Below, piece after piece: positions 34,801 to 46,100 of a DNA stretch of 64,000 bases; position 1 is the stretch's first letter, and each line of letters begins with the position of its first letter. The notes beneath the pieces were generated by a model that was not told the DNA's origin, ran no database searches, and was given only the letters and a program-made list of their open reading frames with translations. This stretch comes from Klebsormidium nitens. Taxonomy: Eukaryota > Streptophyta > Klebsormidiophyceae > Klebsormidiales > Klebsormidiaceae. The stretch spans positions 1 through 64,000 of the forward strand of contig DF237355.1 of assembly GCA_000708835.1 (NCBI GenBank). Reading direction: 5' to 3'. The position numbers were made by a program, and so were the translations under genes.

Positions 34801-36551
34801 CGATTTTCCTACTATTTCGGTTTCCTTCACGCCCTGCAAATCATGCCCGGCTGCTTGGCTTGATCGAGGGCCTGGCTGCGCGGTTTCTCTGCTCGCTGTG
34901 CTTCCCGCGGAATACCCGCTTGCCCCATGCACGCTGCCGAGAGCCATGGCGCTGAGAGAGCTTGCCAGCTCTGCAGCCAGATCTTTCTCCTTGGACGACC
35001 CCTCGTTTCTGCTGACGGCCGGCTTGGAAAGGTCTTTGCCAGACCGGGAGCGCAGGGAGTCGATGCGCGTGAGGTCGAGATCGACGCCGGAGCACTGCAA
35101 GTCCACCAGCTTTTCGACCAGGTTGTTGTAAGAGGATGCACCGATTGCTGCGGCCGCTTCTTTATCCTGCAGTCAACCAGGTACTAGGATATTCAAGACC
35201 AAGCTGCGTTATGTTTGCGACCTTCTCTACATTGTTGAAGGGGTACAAACTGCGGCTGCGGCCACTGCGTTAAGCTGAAGAAGAAGCAGACCAGTAGAAC
35301 CACTAGAGCAAAGGTATGGGAGCTCGATGGAGAAAGCTTAGGTCGGAAAAGCTTAGTACAGTAATGCAAGTGGCTCTAGCTGAGCAAGTAAGAACAGGGT
35401 GTCTCTCAATTGCCGGGCTCGTCTTCTCATCCTGCTTCTGTTGCAGACCCTGGTGTTAACCAGATGAAGTAATCCAAGTAACAAACAGACTTTGACATTG
35501 TGGCATGCCAATGGCTAGGTGTCTCGATACCATCGTGCTTTTGACTTCAACGGCTTTTGCACAGAAAGGTTTGCCTCCCATGAAATGGGGAACCTTGATT
35601 TTGACCTGGTTTTCTGCTTTTGTCCAAAAATGGGAGCAAAGAGAACCCGTTGAATCTGCCAAGCTCCCAACAACTTGCAAAGCATCTTTATCTTGCCAGC
35701 GGGTTTGGGACCCTACAAGGAGGCATTGTTGGGAACTAGAAATGAAAAATTTTCATGTGCTCTGATTGGAGACGAAACATGATGCGCTGAAAATGCCCAC
35801 AGTCATTGAACACTTGTTCTGAATTGAGATGCTGATCAAGCAGGGCCAGTCCGCAGCCAGGCTATTGCAACATTGTCTGCCAATGTGCACTTCACTTGGT
35901 TCAAAAGAATGGGATGTTGGATGCAACCAACAAAATTGCTCTGCAAAACAGTCCTGTTTCAGAATCACAGCCCCCCTGATTCACAAGACAAGTAGGGTAG
36001 GACAAGATCCCAAAGCAAAGCATATCTGAAGCACGAAGCGTAGAGAACCAATGCATTGAGAAGGCTAGAAGATGGAAGTGGAAGAATGAGAAGCTTACCT
36101 GAGGATCGACGAGCCAGCCGTGGACCAAGCTGATGTCAAGCAGATCAAAAATTGCGCACTCCGAGGTGAACTCAAAATCAACGACGCTTCTGAAACGCAC
36201 GTTCACATCAATCCCCGTCGCCAGTTTCGGAAGCAGCGCAATGGCATCACTAATGTTCTGCTGCTGATTGCTGACATAAGCCGCATCTTTTCCGCTGACG
36301 TTCAAATTAGTATCAAGGAGCCTCTCGGCCACTAGTGACATCAGCCGACTCTCAGATATCTCTCCCGCATCCTGGTGCAGCTGCAATTGATTCCGGAGGA
36401 GCAGGACGTTGGCGATTGCCAAAAGGGGGCACGGCCCGTTCTTGTTCTGTACGATGACGGGGACCTCCCTTCTAAAAAAATGGACCCTCTTGATGAGATA
36501 GCTGAGCTCTAATCCAAGGCTGCCAGCTGCTCCTGTCGCCTGCGCCGCCAT
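31889..36551 (-). CDS. MINDY-family deubiquitinase (FAM63-like)
   Basis: Six exons, all in phase: 36099-36551, 34039-35166, 33382-33516, 32945-33121, 32443-32526, 31889-31972 (686 aa). MINDY enzymes trim lysine-48-linked ubiquitin chains. The catalytic Gln and Cys are in VIVQNKNGPCPLLAIANVLL, and the catalytic His in FFRNNHFNTM with YLLATDQGYL following. An ubiquitin-binding MIU follows the catalytic domain (DADLQYALALQQEESD). The C terminus ends in a prenylation-type CSVM box, as in animal MINDY-1/2. Exon 2 (376 codons) inserts roughly 300 disordered Ser/Glu/Ala-rich residues between SYNNLVEKLVDLQ and ASQLTYHGLVKLHE, two pieces that are near each other in other MINDY proteins. The ATG at 36551 is the first in frame. 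Confidence 0.92.
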
Positions 36552-37161
36552 GGCAAACTGCACTTTGTGGCCTACTGCGCCAGGCTAACTGTCAGTGTCA
36601 GGGCCCAGGCTCCCCCACTCGCCAGCTATTGAAAGCTCCCCAATTGGGTTCAATTGGCGCCTTGAATGTGCAACCTGACACTGACATAAATTCCTGGGCA
36701 AACGAAACCATGAAGTCAAGCGCAAGAGAATCTCAAAGCCGTGTTTCTCTATACGCCGGACAGGCTGATGATACGCGATAATATTATATCAAACGCTATG
36801 GGGCATGATAATTAGGGTTCCGCCAAGCAGCTCCGCTGCACCTCCAGGTGGTGCTAGAGCCATATGTGCTCATGCAGGGCAACTGCTCAGCTGCGCATTC
36901 CTGATGCTTGGCGAGACGTTCTCTTGACGCCCTGGGCGGCAAGAGAAGGAGCTGACACGACATTGTTATGCTTAGTCTCCCTGGATTGTGAATAGGGTAG
37001 GATGGCCCTCTTGGGAGAAGCGAGTTAGGAGGATGCAGGCCTTTCTTTGCTGAAGTGAGAGTCTGAATCGTGGTCTGCGAAAATAATGCAGCTTCGATTT
37101 TGGAGGCCAAGTTCTTCGCTTCGGCCTTTAGAATGACCGAAAGACCAGACCACACTCTGAG
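36552..37161. promoter_or_regulatory. Shared divergent promoter region, MINDY and K+ channel
   Basis: Only 610 bp separate the two start codons, which point away from each other. No canonical TATA box at a sensible place was identified. Part of each 5' untranslated region must lie here. Confidence 0.5.
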
Positions 37162-40100
37162 ATGATGGCTAGCACTGCTGAGCCAGTGAAACCAGCGGGG
37201 GGTGCAACAATTGAAGCTTCTGCGCAGAAGATGGGTGCGTCAAGCGAGAAATCTGCAAAGAGATTTCAGAATTACATCCGAGGGGTGCACACGATTGTCG
37301 GGACGCAGGACTATTTGAGAAAGTCTGCAAAGTCGAGCTTGGTGCTCTTTGGCAGGGATCACGAAACCGCAGAAGCGACGAAGACCGTCTCATTCAAAGT
37401 GCAGCTCAGGGCAGAGGAACTCTACAACAAGTGAGCACGACTTGTGCCCTGCGTATCAGTTAAAATCTTCTCCATTTGCAATGCACTTATGCTTTCTTGC
37501 ACTGCTGGTCCACATAGGGCTGGGGCCTTCTCATTACTGCTCGGCACTTATGCCTCCCTGCAGCCAGTGATTAAGAGTGCAGAGAGGCAGTTCAAAGTCA
37601 AATTCTGAGCTTGATGTATCAAGACCCTTGAGCACCAGGGCTTTTCTACTGGCAGCTCCAACTTCTGACTTGGTCTCTGGTTTTCCAGCTCGTTTCAGCT
37701 GTCACTTGGTCTTTACCCCCAGCTCTGCTAGGACAAAAGGCAGGATCAAATCCCTGCTCAGGCCAATCAACATTGATCGAAGAACAACGAAACTCAGTCA
37801 AGTGACGAATCACTGAGCAGACATTTGCACCAGGACTGCATAAAGGGGATTTTCAGGTGCCTGCTGTGAAGGCCCTTCTTAAATATAAACCGAAGAAACA
37901 ACGATTGAAACGACTGGCTGGTACAGGTATATGAAAAAGTGGATTCTGGCGCCGGATGGCCGATTTCGCAGGCGGTGGGATCTGCTGCAGATGCTTTGCA
38001 TGTTGTACATAAGCATTGTGATCCCTTTCAGAGTGGTAAGCTTTCTAGTCACCTGGAGACACTCATGCTTCCACGGCGTTTTGGTTCCTTCTTCATGCAT
38101 CTTCTTATGAGCAAGTTGTGGGCTGGCAAAACCATTTCCCATCTTATCAAAATCAAGTTGGCCTCTGATTGAGGAGAGTGGTAAAGATGTTCGCGCGGTG
38201 AACACGGAAATTAGCTAAGCTGATCAAAGTCTTGTAAGTCCTGCCATCTTCCCCGGATACATTGGACATATACAATGGTTTCATGATTACTTACGGGACT
38301 ATCCTTCACGAACATAATGCTGTTTTCTTCTAAAAGGACTTGCCCTCAATGTTGAGAAGAGTCGAAAGATGCAGCAATTGCCAAGGCCAATCTACTCACG
38401 ACCTGGAGTTCCCTCGACCCTACCTTTCTGTACACAACCGAACATGATCATTTTTGTGGATTATCCAATTATTCTTCTAGGCCTATGTCCTGAAGACTGT
38501 CTAGTCATGTGCCATCAGCTTCTGTGAGATTAACTCTGATTCTCGAAAACACTCAAAGCTCGAAATCTGTGCAGGGACTGGGTGCATCTGCCGAGGGGGG
38601 GTGGTACATCTTCGAGCTGACAATCGACGCTTACTTCTATCGTGAGGCAACACCCTGCTTGAATACTGTTTCTTTGTGCCAGTAAATCCACATGGAACTT
38701 CAGCTCGGACTTTTGACGCTTGCTCCGGCAACCCTGGGACTTGGTCCTGTATCGGTGGATTGAGCAAGACGCCTGCTTTCTTCCTATGCTGTTTGCTTGC
38801 TCGACTTATTTTCGCAAATAAATCTACTCCGCTGCTCTCGAACTGGAGGACCTACGAAGAAATCGTCCGTATGGAAGAAGTGAGACTTCTCTGGTGGCCA
38901 CCTTTATACATCAGTCGCCGAGCGTCATTTCACAAACGAATCCTCCTTGCAGTTGACCTGATCATCAACTTTTTAACCGGGCATCAGTACGCAGACGGGG
39001 CTCTCATTATGGTACCCAAGGACGTAGCCTTCCATTACCTGGTAATTTCCCGGCCCTTAACTCAGCATCTGCAAAATTCCCCTCACTTGAGTATCTGGTG
39101 CTCGTTGGAGCAGTAGGAAGTACGCTCGTTCAGTAAACAGGCAGGCTCCCTATTCGAAACGCTGAAATGCACAGCTGAAGCGCCGGTTGTCTGCAGCCGG
39201 AGTTTCTTTTCCACAGACTTCAACTGGAAAACATGTCGTGAGCATTTGAGCAGCTTTTCGTCCTTTTGAAGTTCGTTGGACGGGAGCAGGCGTGTGTATA
39301 ACAGTTGGCCTTGAGACTTCGCCTGCGTTCTTGGAAAGGTTCTCTCACGGTTGTCAACCTGGATATAGCTGCCATACAGCTCTTAATCAAGTGCGGATGC
39401 AGCCCGGGAATATGAATTGGTCCATCGAAAGAAACATTCCTTTCCTTGACATTGGCTCAAGGAGTGATGAGTAGCCACACTTGCATGGGAAGCTGGTTGA
39501 GAATCCCGGTATCGACGTTTCCAAAAGGATGCCCGTGCAACTTGGTCGAGGGTAGACGATACTCAGACGGTATCAGTCGGTTTCCAACGGTATTTTTCAT
39601 CAGTCCTTTAAAGAGGTGGACGCTTAAAGCTGAAGTTTGCAGCAAATGTTCACACATGCCCCGTTTCCCTGCCTCCAAATCCTCTACCGTAGCAGCTGGT
39701 CTCTCTCGCAGCCGCCCCTTACTTTTGCCGCTCGTTAAGCCTGGCCTCGATTTGGTTCCAAAGGGACCTCGAATAAAGAGATGCCCAAGCTCGTGCTTCC
39801 TGTCGAGCCAAGAAGAACGGAATTGCGCTGGGCGCATCAGAGCCGTCATAAACGCCACCGTCTGTCAGCGTAGTAAAGCGGACTGCCGTGCGTTGAGTCC
39901 TTCGAAACGCCGCCGTCCCGTCCGCGCAATAAAGCCAAAAAGAAGAAGAAATGAAACCATTTTCTCTTCGTACAGAAAACCTGGTTCCCTTTGGACTTCG
40001 TCGCCTGCCTTCCCGTGGATCTCATACTGCGGGTCGTCCAGGGCACCTTCTACTGCTCGCTGTCCCGGACATGCCATCACAAAATCTCAAGTGAGACCGC

Positions 40101-43100
40101 TCCTTCTTTTACTGCCCTTTGTAATGTGGTCTGCATCCCAACTGCATCGAGTGCATCGCTTCTCGCGCTATTCGTAACTCGGACATTAAAGGCGCTGGCT
40201 CCGTGTACGACATTAATGTTGAATGAATTTCCCATTCTTTGTTCTTTGATGTTCAGCCATTGTATTAGATATTGTAATACAATTTTCGAACGATTATAAC
40301 CAACCATAGCACGAAGCAGATTCAATAAGCAGAGGATCGTCGGTGATTCGCGTAATCTGTGTCCAGAACTGCCTCTCAACCGTGTCCTTGTAGTAATATC
40401 GAGCATAAATAGCTCCCACGTCAGAAAACATCGCGTGCTGCTTTTCGTAGCCATCTGGCAATGCCGGTGTCACTGCGATCGTGACCCTCAGTCAGTAACG
40501 AAACCACCGAGTCTTACAAGCTCTGCCAAATGTAACAAGTTGCCCTGCTAGATGACATCTTTGAAGGAACACGGTGTATTGATTCGCTGCCAATGTTGGT
40601 GAAAAGCTGACTCTGTTTCAGGCATCTTGCTCAGAAGACGCTTCGTAACAAAAGAAGGCAAGTCTTTGACACTGCTCGCTGTAACTCACAGCCTTTTAGT
40701 CATGACGATCATCGGTGTGACGTTCTGCTGACGTACATTCTCGCGTGTTTGCAGCGGCGGGGATGCTGTTCCGTCTCTTGAAGATTCTGCGTCTCTTCAA
40801 GCTGATCAAGCTGGTCAGGTACGCCCGCCGTCATCGAATCACTTCAACCAGCCGCCCAACTTCTTTTCGTCAGCTGCACCTCCTGTCAACGCTCTCTCTT
40901 TCATGGCACCTTCCTTGTCCCGTACTATCATTCTTCTGGCACTCAGTATGCCTTGGAAATGTAACACTGAAATTTGAATGTTTGTCTTGTTTGCGCAAAT
41001 AAATTTCTCCCTGTGGCTACTCATATTTTAAGCCTTTGCCACTCATTCGTCGCTTCGTGGCCTCGTCATGCGCTCAGCAATCCTCGGCCGTAGGTTCAAC
41101 GTTACCACACCTTCGAGCTCGGTCATTTATCAACTCAACTACTCAACTCGATCACGTCATTCGCATTTCGTGTATCGGGGCAACCCTCCGTCGTGATCTT
41201 CAGAATCTTAGAACGCTCCCCCTCGTGCACAACTCCAAAATCCCAAGTACTCGTCGCTTTACAGCTGCCTCACCCCTAAACCATGCACCCCAAGCACGCC
41301 AAATCCCTAATATCCTCAATTTCAAGCGACTGAAATTTTTCCCTTTCGCCTTTCAGATTGTTCAGCATCCGTCGGCTGCTGGACCGATACCACCACGACC
41401 TGTTCCTAGTTCTTCCCTTCCTGTCCGTCGCCCAAATGTTCATCGTCATCCTGTTTCTGGGCCACCTCTACGCCTGCTTCTTCTACTACTTCTCCACCTC
41501 GGTGAGTATCGCTTTCCCAGAGTTGCTGCTTATTGCGCTGGCAAAAACGGTCTGCGAAGACTTTGTTTGATGCGACATGCTCAACGCTGTAGAAGCTATA
41601 TAGCTACCAATCAACTTGTTTCCTACATTGCCGTGAAAGCAGCCGCCCTGTTTGCTTCAACCAGGAATGGACCACTTCCGCGGAAAAGCGAACTGCAGGA
41701 TTCGGCGATTTCGATCTTTCAAAGTATTGCCTTACGCTTTGCTTTACGTCGACGGTGACGGAGCTCCTCCCGAACTGACTCGCAGAGCGACCTCGAGAGT
41801 GCACAGCGAGCTTACATAGAATTCGAAAGAGTGCACTCGCCCTCGGTGTACCATTCTTCGATCTCAGCAGACTATCATCGACTATCAGGCCTGCTGAAGT
41901 GAAAAATTAGTAAAGCAAAAGCGAGAAAAAGCGGCAATGTCCTCCTCAACGCTCAGGTCGGCCGAATAGGCCTACGGCGATCATGTTGCGTCATTGTCTT
42001 GAAACTAAGAAGCAGTACGAGACAAGAGCGCTTTCTGGTGCTGCAGGATTGGCGGACCCCCGCCGAGAAGCGAGGGCTGGCGGAGACGCTCAGCTCAGGG
42101 ACGTCAACCGACAGCCGCCGACTGCCGTGGATCATCTCCGAGTTTGGCGGGTAGGCAAACGCACTTTTGGTCAGCTCCCAAAGCCTCTTTGAAGAAGGCG
42201 CGGAACGTGCTCTTCCTCGGTGTCCTTTAGCATCGTGGATTGGCTTTCAGATTCCTGAGTGTCCGCATGGTGACGCCGTCGGCGTTCAGGAGTGACGTCC
42301 GTCGAATGACGGCGATCGCTTCGGTGAGCGAGCGCACCGTCGTGATCGAATCGGTCGGTGGTCTAACGGCAATATAAAAAAGGCGTGGGACTCGCACGTG
42401 CTTTGGAGCTCCCAGGTTCCGAAAGCATCGTGGAGAGGTCTTTGAATCCCAGATTGTCAAGATTGTGAAGCCCTCGGCGTTCAGGAGTGACGTCCGTCGA
42501 ATGAAGGTGCTCACTTGGGACGGGCTAGCAGCGAGAGGACTCTAGGCATCAGTCCTGCGGGCTCATAAGACTTTTATGGACTTCAGGTTCATGAAAAGAT
42601 GAATGCATGAGTCGAGGCTGTCTATGAACGCTGCTAGAGAGCCCAAGTTTTGTAAGAAGTACTCTTTCATCTGCCTTCATGTCCCTCTTGCGGTTCAAAT
42701 CAAATTTATATGCTCGTCAGGGTAATGGTACGCCCCGATGAGTAAACCCGGCCTCTGCGTACTTTCGCGCGCTCTATTGGCCGCTTGCTCCGCTTTGAAC
42801 GGTGCGCTTCGGTGAAGCTTCACAAGAAAAGCTTCTTGCGGAATGTATCCAAGGTCCCCTTGCAAACTTCAAAGGAATAAGACTATTCATTTCCAAAGGA
42901 TTATGGTCCCCCCGACAGCATGGGTCGGGCCTCCCGTTACATCGGCGCGCTCTACTGGTGGGTGGATCGGCTGAGTACTGGGCTACAAAGCCTTGTTTGA
43001 ACCACCAAGGTCACACTGCAGACGCACAAATTCATTCCAGAACACAAAACACTTTTTCCTCCGGGAGTACGGCACGCCCGGGAGCATGGGCCTGGCGTCC

Positions 43101-46100
43101 CGGTACATCGGCGCGCTCTACTGGGCGTTCGTCACGCTCTGCACGCTGGGCTTCGCAAGGAAAAGCCTTTCACTTGAACTAACATCAAAACGCAGGTCTC
43201 TGTTAGCAACTGATCACGAGAATTTCCTTGACCTCCTTCCAGGGAATATGGCACCCCCGGGAGCATGGGCCTTGCCTCGGCGCGCTCTACTGGGCGTTCG
43301 CCACGCTCCATACGGCGGGCTACAAAAACTCTCACACAAAACCGTATTCCACAAAGTTAACAGGAGAAGTTGAAAATTTCACTGGCAAGCCCAGGAACTT
43401 ATCTCCACTTTCCCCCAGGGAGTATGGCACGCCCGGGAGCATGGGCCTGGCATCCTGGTACATCGGCGCGCTCTATTGGGCGTTCGCCACGCTCTGCACG
43501 GTGCGCTTTGGGGAATTTCCCAGGAAAATCTTCTTTGCAATACAGCTCAAAGGTCCACCGGCAGATTTTGAAGACGGTCTCTTCTTCTTTTCAGGGAGTA
43601 TGGCACGCCCGGAAGCATGGGCCTCGCCTCCCGGTACATCGGCGCGCTCTACTGGGTCGCCACGCTCTGCACAGTCGGCTACAGAGACTCTGACACAAAA
43701 TCCTACTCTACAATACTATCAAAAAATGTCAGATTTCCACTGGCAAGCCCATGAACATATCTTCACTTTCCCCAGGGAGTATGGCACGCCCGGGAGCATG
43801 GGCCTTGCCTCCCGGTACATCGGCGCGCTCTACTGGGCATTCGCCACGCTGTGCACGGTCGGCTACGGTGACATCAGCGCGAAAACGGAGGGCGAGCGCG
43901 TCTTCGCGATCGTGTCCATGATCACCGGCGGGTTTGTTTTCAGTGGGGTCATCGCCAAGATCGGGTCGCTCGTGGCGAAAGTAGACGCGGCAAAAACTGC
44001 GCACAACGACAAGATGGATGCGGTGAGCCGCCGGCGCGGGTGTGGGCTTTTCGAGTTGGACGTTTCTCTCGCATTTATGGGTTTCATTTCATTGCATTTC
44101 ATTTGAATGACTCATACAGATAAGTTGGAAAGATGTAGTTGTTGAACTGATGTGCAAAGATCTACCCATCTCTGATTCGCAAGTATCGAAAACGTTTCGC
44201 AAGCTGTACAGACAGGTGCCCTCAGTAACGTTCAGTGGAGCCAGCCCCACCGTACTGCCAGAAAGAAGGCTGGTGGCGGCGTTCATGCGCAAGCACAGAA
44301 GGCAGCGCGAGCTGCGCAGCCAGGTGCTCGTTCTCTGGTTGCGGCAAACCCTTCTGAAAATCGTTATCTTCTGGCCCCTCTTACTCCCACCCAACTCCGG
44401 AAGAAAATCAATGTTAACCCTGCTTAACCCATCTTTCATGCGCAGGTAACCGCGTTTATACGCGAGCACAAAATGCCGCGTGACCTGCGCAGCCAGGTGC
44501 TGATCTTCTTCACGAAGCAGCAGGTGCGCGCGTACAACGTGCGGACGATCCTGTCGCAGATGCCGTACGACCTGCGGTCGTCCATTCTGCTCTACCTGTA
44601 CAGAGATATCATCAAAAAGGTGAGCTGACGTCACGGGTTGGTCGAACTAGGAATTGTCGTGGGGTAGTTCTGTCAAGATCACAAAGTTCCAAAGTTTACA
44701 AGAAACTATGAGTACTATTTTCAATTGTCGGAATGACAAAACGACCCTATGGGACCTTAGCTTAGGGTGGAAGGTACAAAAACTGAGTCGAAAGACGGGG
44801 AAAGGGTTGAGCTTGGTTTGAACCACTGTCAAAGATGGCTTTCTAAAATAGCGTCTGAGGAAGGCTCAGACAGCACATCTGGCAGATCCGGTCACATGAT
44901 CACCAGTGGGATGCTTTGATGTATATGAGTCACTTTGATTATGATCCTTGATCTTTTCACAAAGGTTTCAATTGCACAATCTAGTTTCACCACAGCCTTT
45001 TCAAACTGCTTCTAAAGTGTCGGGTGTCGAACATAAGCAGCGAACAAACTTTCCCCGCTTTTCCAGGTTCCCTTCTTCGACGGCACGGACGACATCTTTA
45101 TCACAGACGTGTGCCTCCGCCTGAAACCAGCAACCTATGCGGCGGGCACGTATATCTACACTACCGGCGAGATCGGGCGGGACCTGTTGGTTGTCGTTAA
45201 GGGAGAGGTGAGCTACACTGGACAGGGTTAAGCCCCTTACGTCGCAAGATTACTTGGCCTCTCAATTTCGTTCTTGACAATCCGAGCTTATTTGAAGCCT
45301 TTTAAGCGGCAAGACCTGGTCCGCTTATACCAATCGCTAACGATCTTGAGAGACAGAAAGTTGTCCAGAGCAGAGTTCTTTGAAGTTCTTGGAAGCTGGA
45401 GGTGCTGGACAGGTAACGCGCGCACTCTGCGAGTTGGTGCGCGCATGGTACCGTTGGCTCCCCCAATGTCGAGCTCGTACCAAGCTCAAATTGTAGAACC
45501 CCTTTCTCTAAAAAATCCCTCGCCGGTTGGATCTGCTGGGCCCGCTGAAGCGGGGGACATGCGCACTGTGCGGATCCCGCCGATCGCCCTCCAATGTGTT
45601 GAATAACATGGACTCCGAAAGGCCAAGGACTCACAATGAGCGCGCATATCTGCTCCGCAGGTGAAGATGCTGGTTTGGCCGAAGCAAGTGCCGCGCGCGC
45701 TGTGCGCGTGTCGCTGCTCGCCCATACGATTCTGAGCTCATCAACAACCCAACTAACCGGAATTTTGAAAACCGCGGGGAGCAAAAAGGTGGAGGTGCTG
45801 GGTCCCCAGAAGCAGGAAACGCGCGCTGTGCCCGTGTCGCAGGGTCGCCACAACGGATACGCCTCAGTCATAAACCAAAAACTTGAGGTCAAATGTAAAC
45901 CCCGTTATCGAAATTCGCGTGTTTCTTTCCGCAGGTGGAGGTGCTGGGCCCCCAGAAGCAGGTGACCCGCGTGTTATACGAGGGCAGCTACTTCGGCGAG
46001 GGGTGCATCCTGGGGGACGTCCGCAGAATGGAGAGCGTCCGAGCGCGGACGCCCTGCAGCCTCTGCGTACTCGAGGTGCGCAGACTGCTCAGCTTCTGTC

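Noticed and set aside
34286-35131. 281-aa open frame on the plus strand
   Set aside because: It is the antisense of the large low-complexity MINDY exon; no motif of its own.
39446-40177. 243-aa open frame on the plus strand
   Set aside because: It overlaps channel exon 39976-40090 in another frame and has no family features.
41036-41758. 240-aa open frame on the plus strand
   Set aside because: It runs across channel exon 41357-41501 in a different frame; basic, low-complexity translation.
42719-43880. Regularly spaced repeats resembling a CRISPR array
   Set aside because: Repeats are about 100 bp, coding and clearly derived from a eukaryotic pore exon; spacers are intron sequence.
43228-44106. 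A 292-aa open frame across several pore copies as one exon
   Set aside because: It reads through intron sequence between copies; the acceptor at 43776 fits the phase of the preceding exon and the family alignment.
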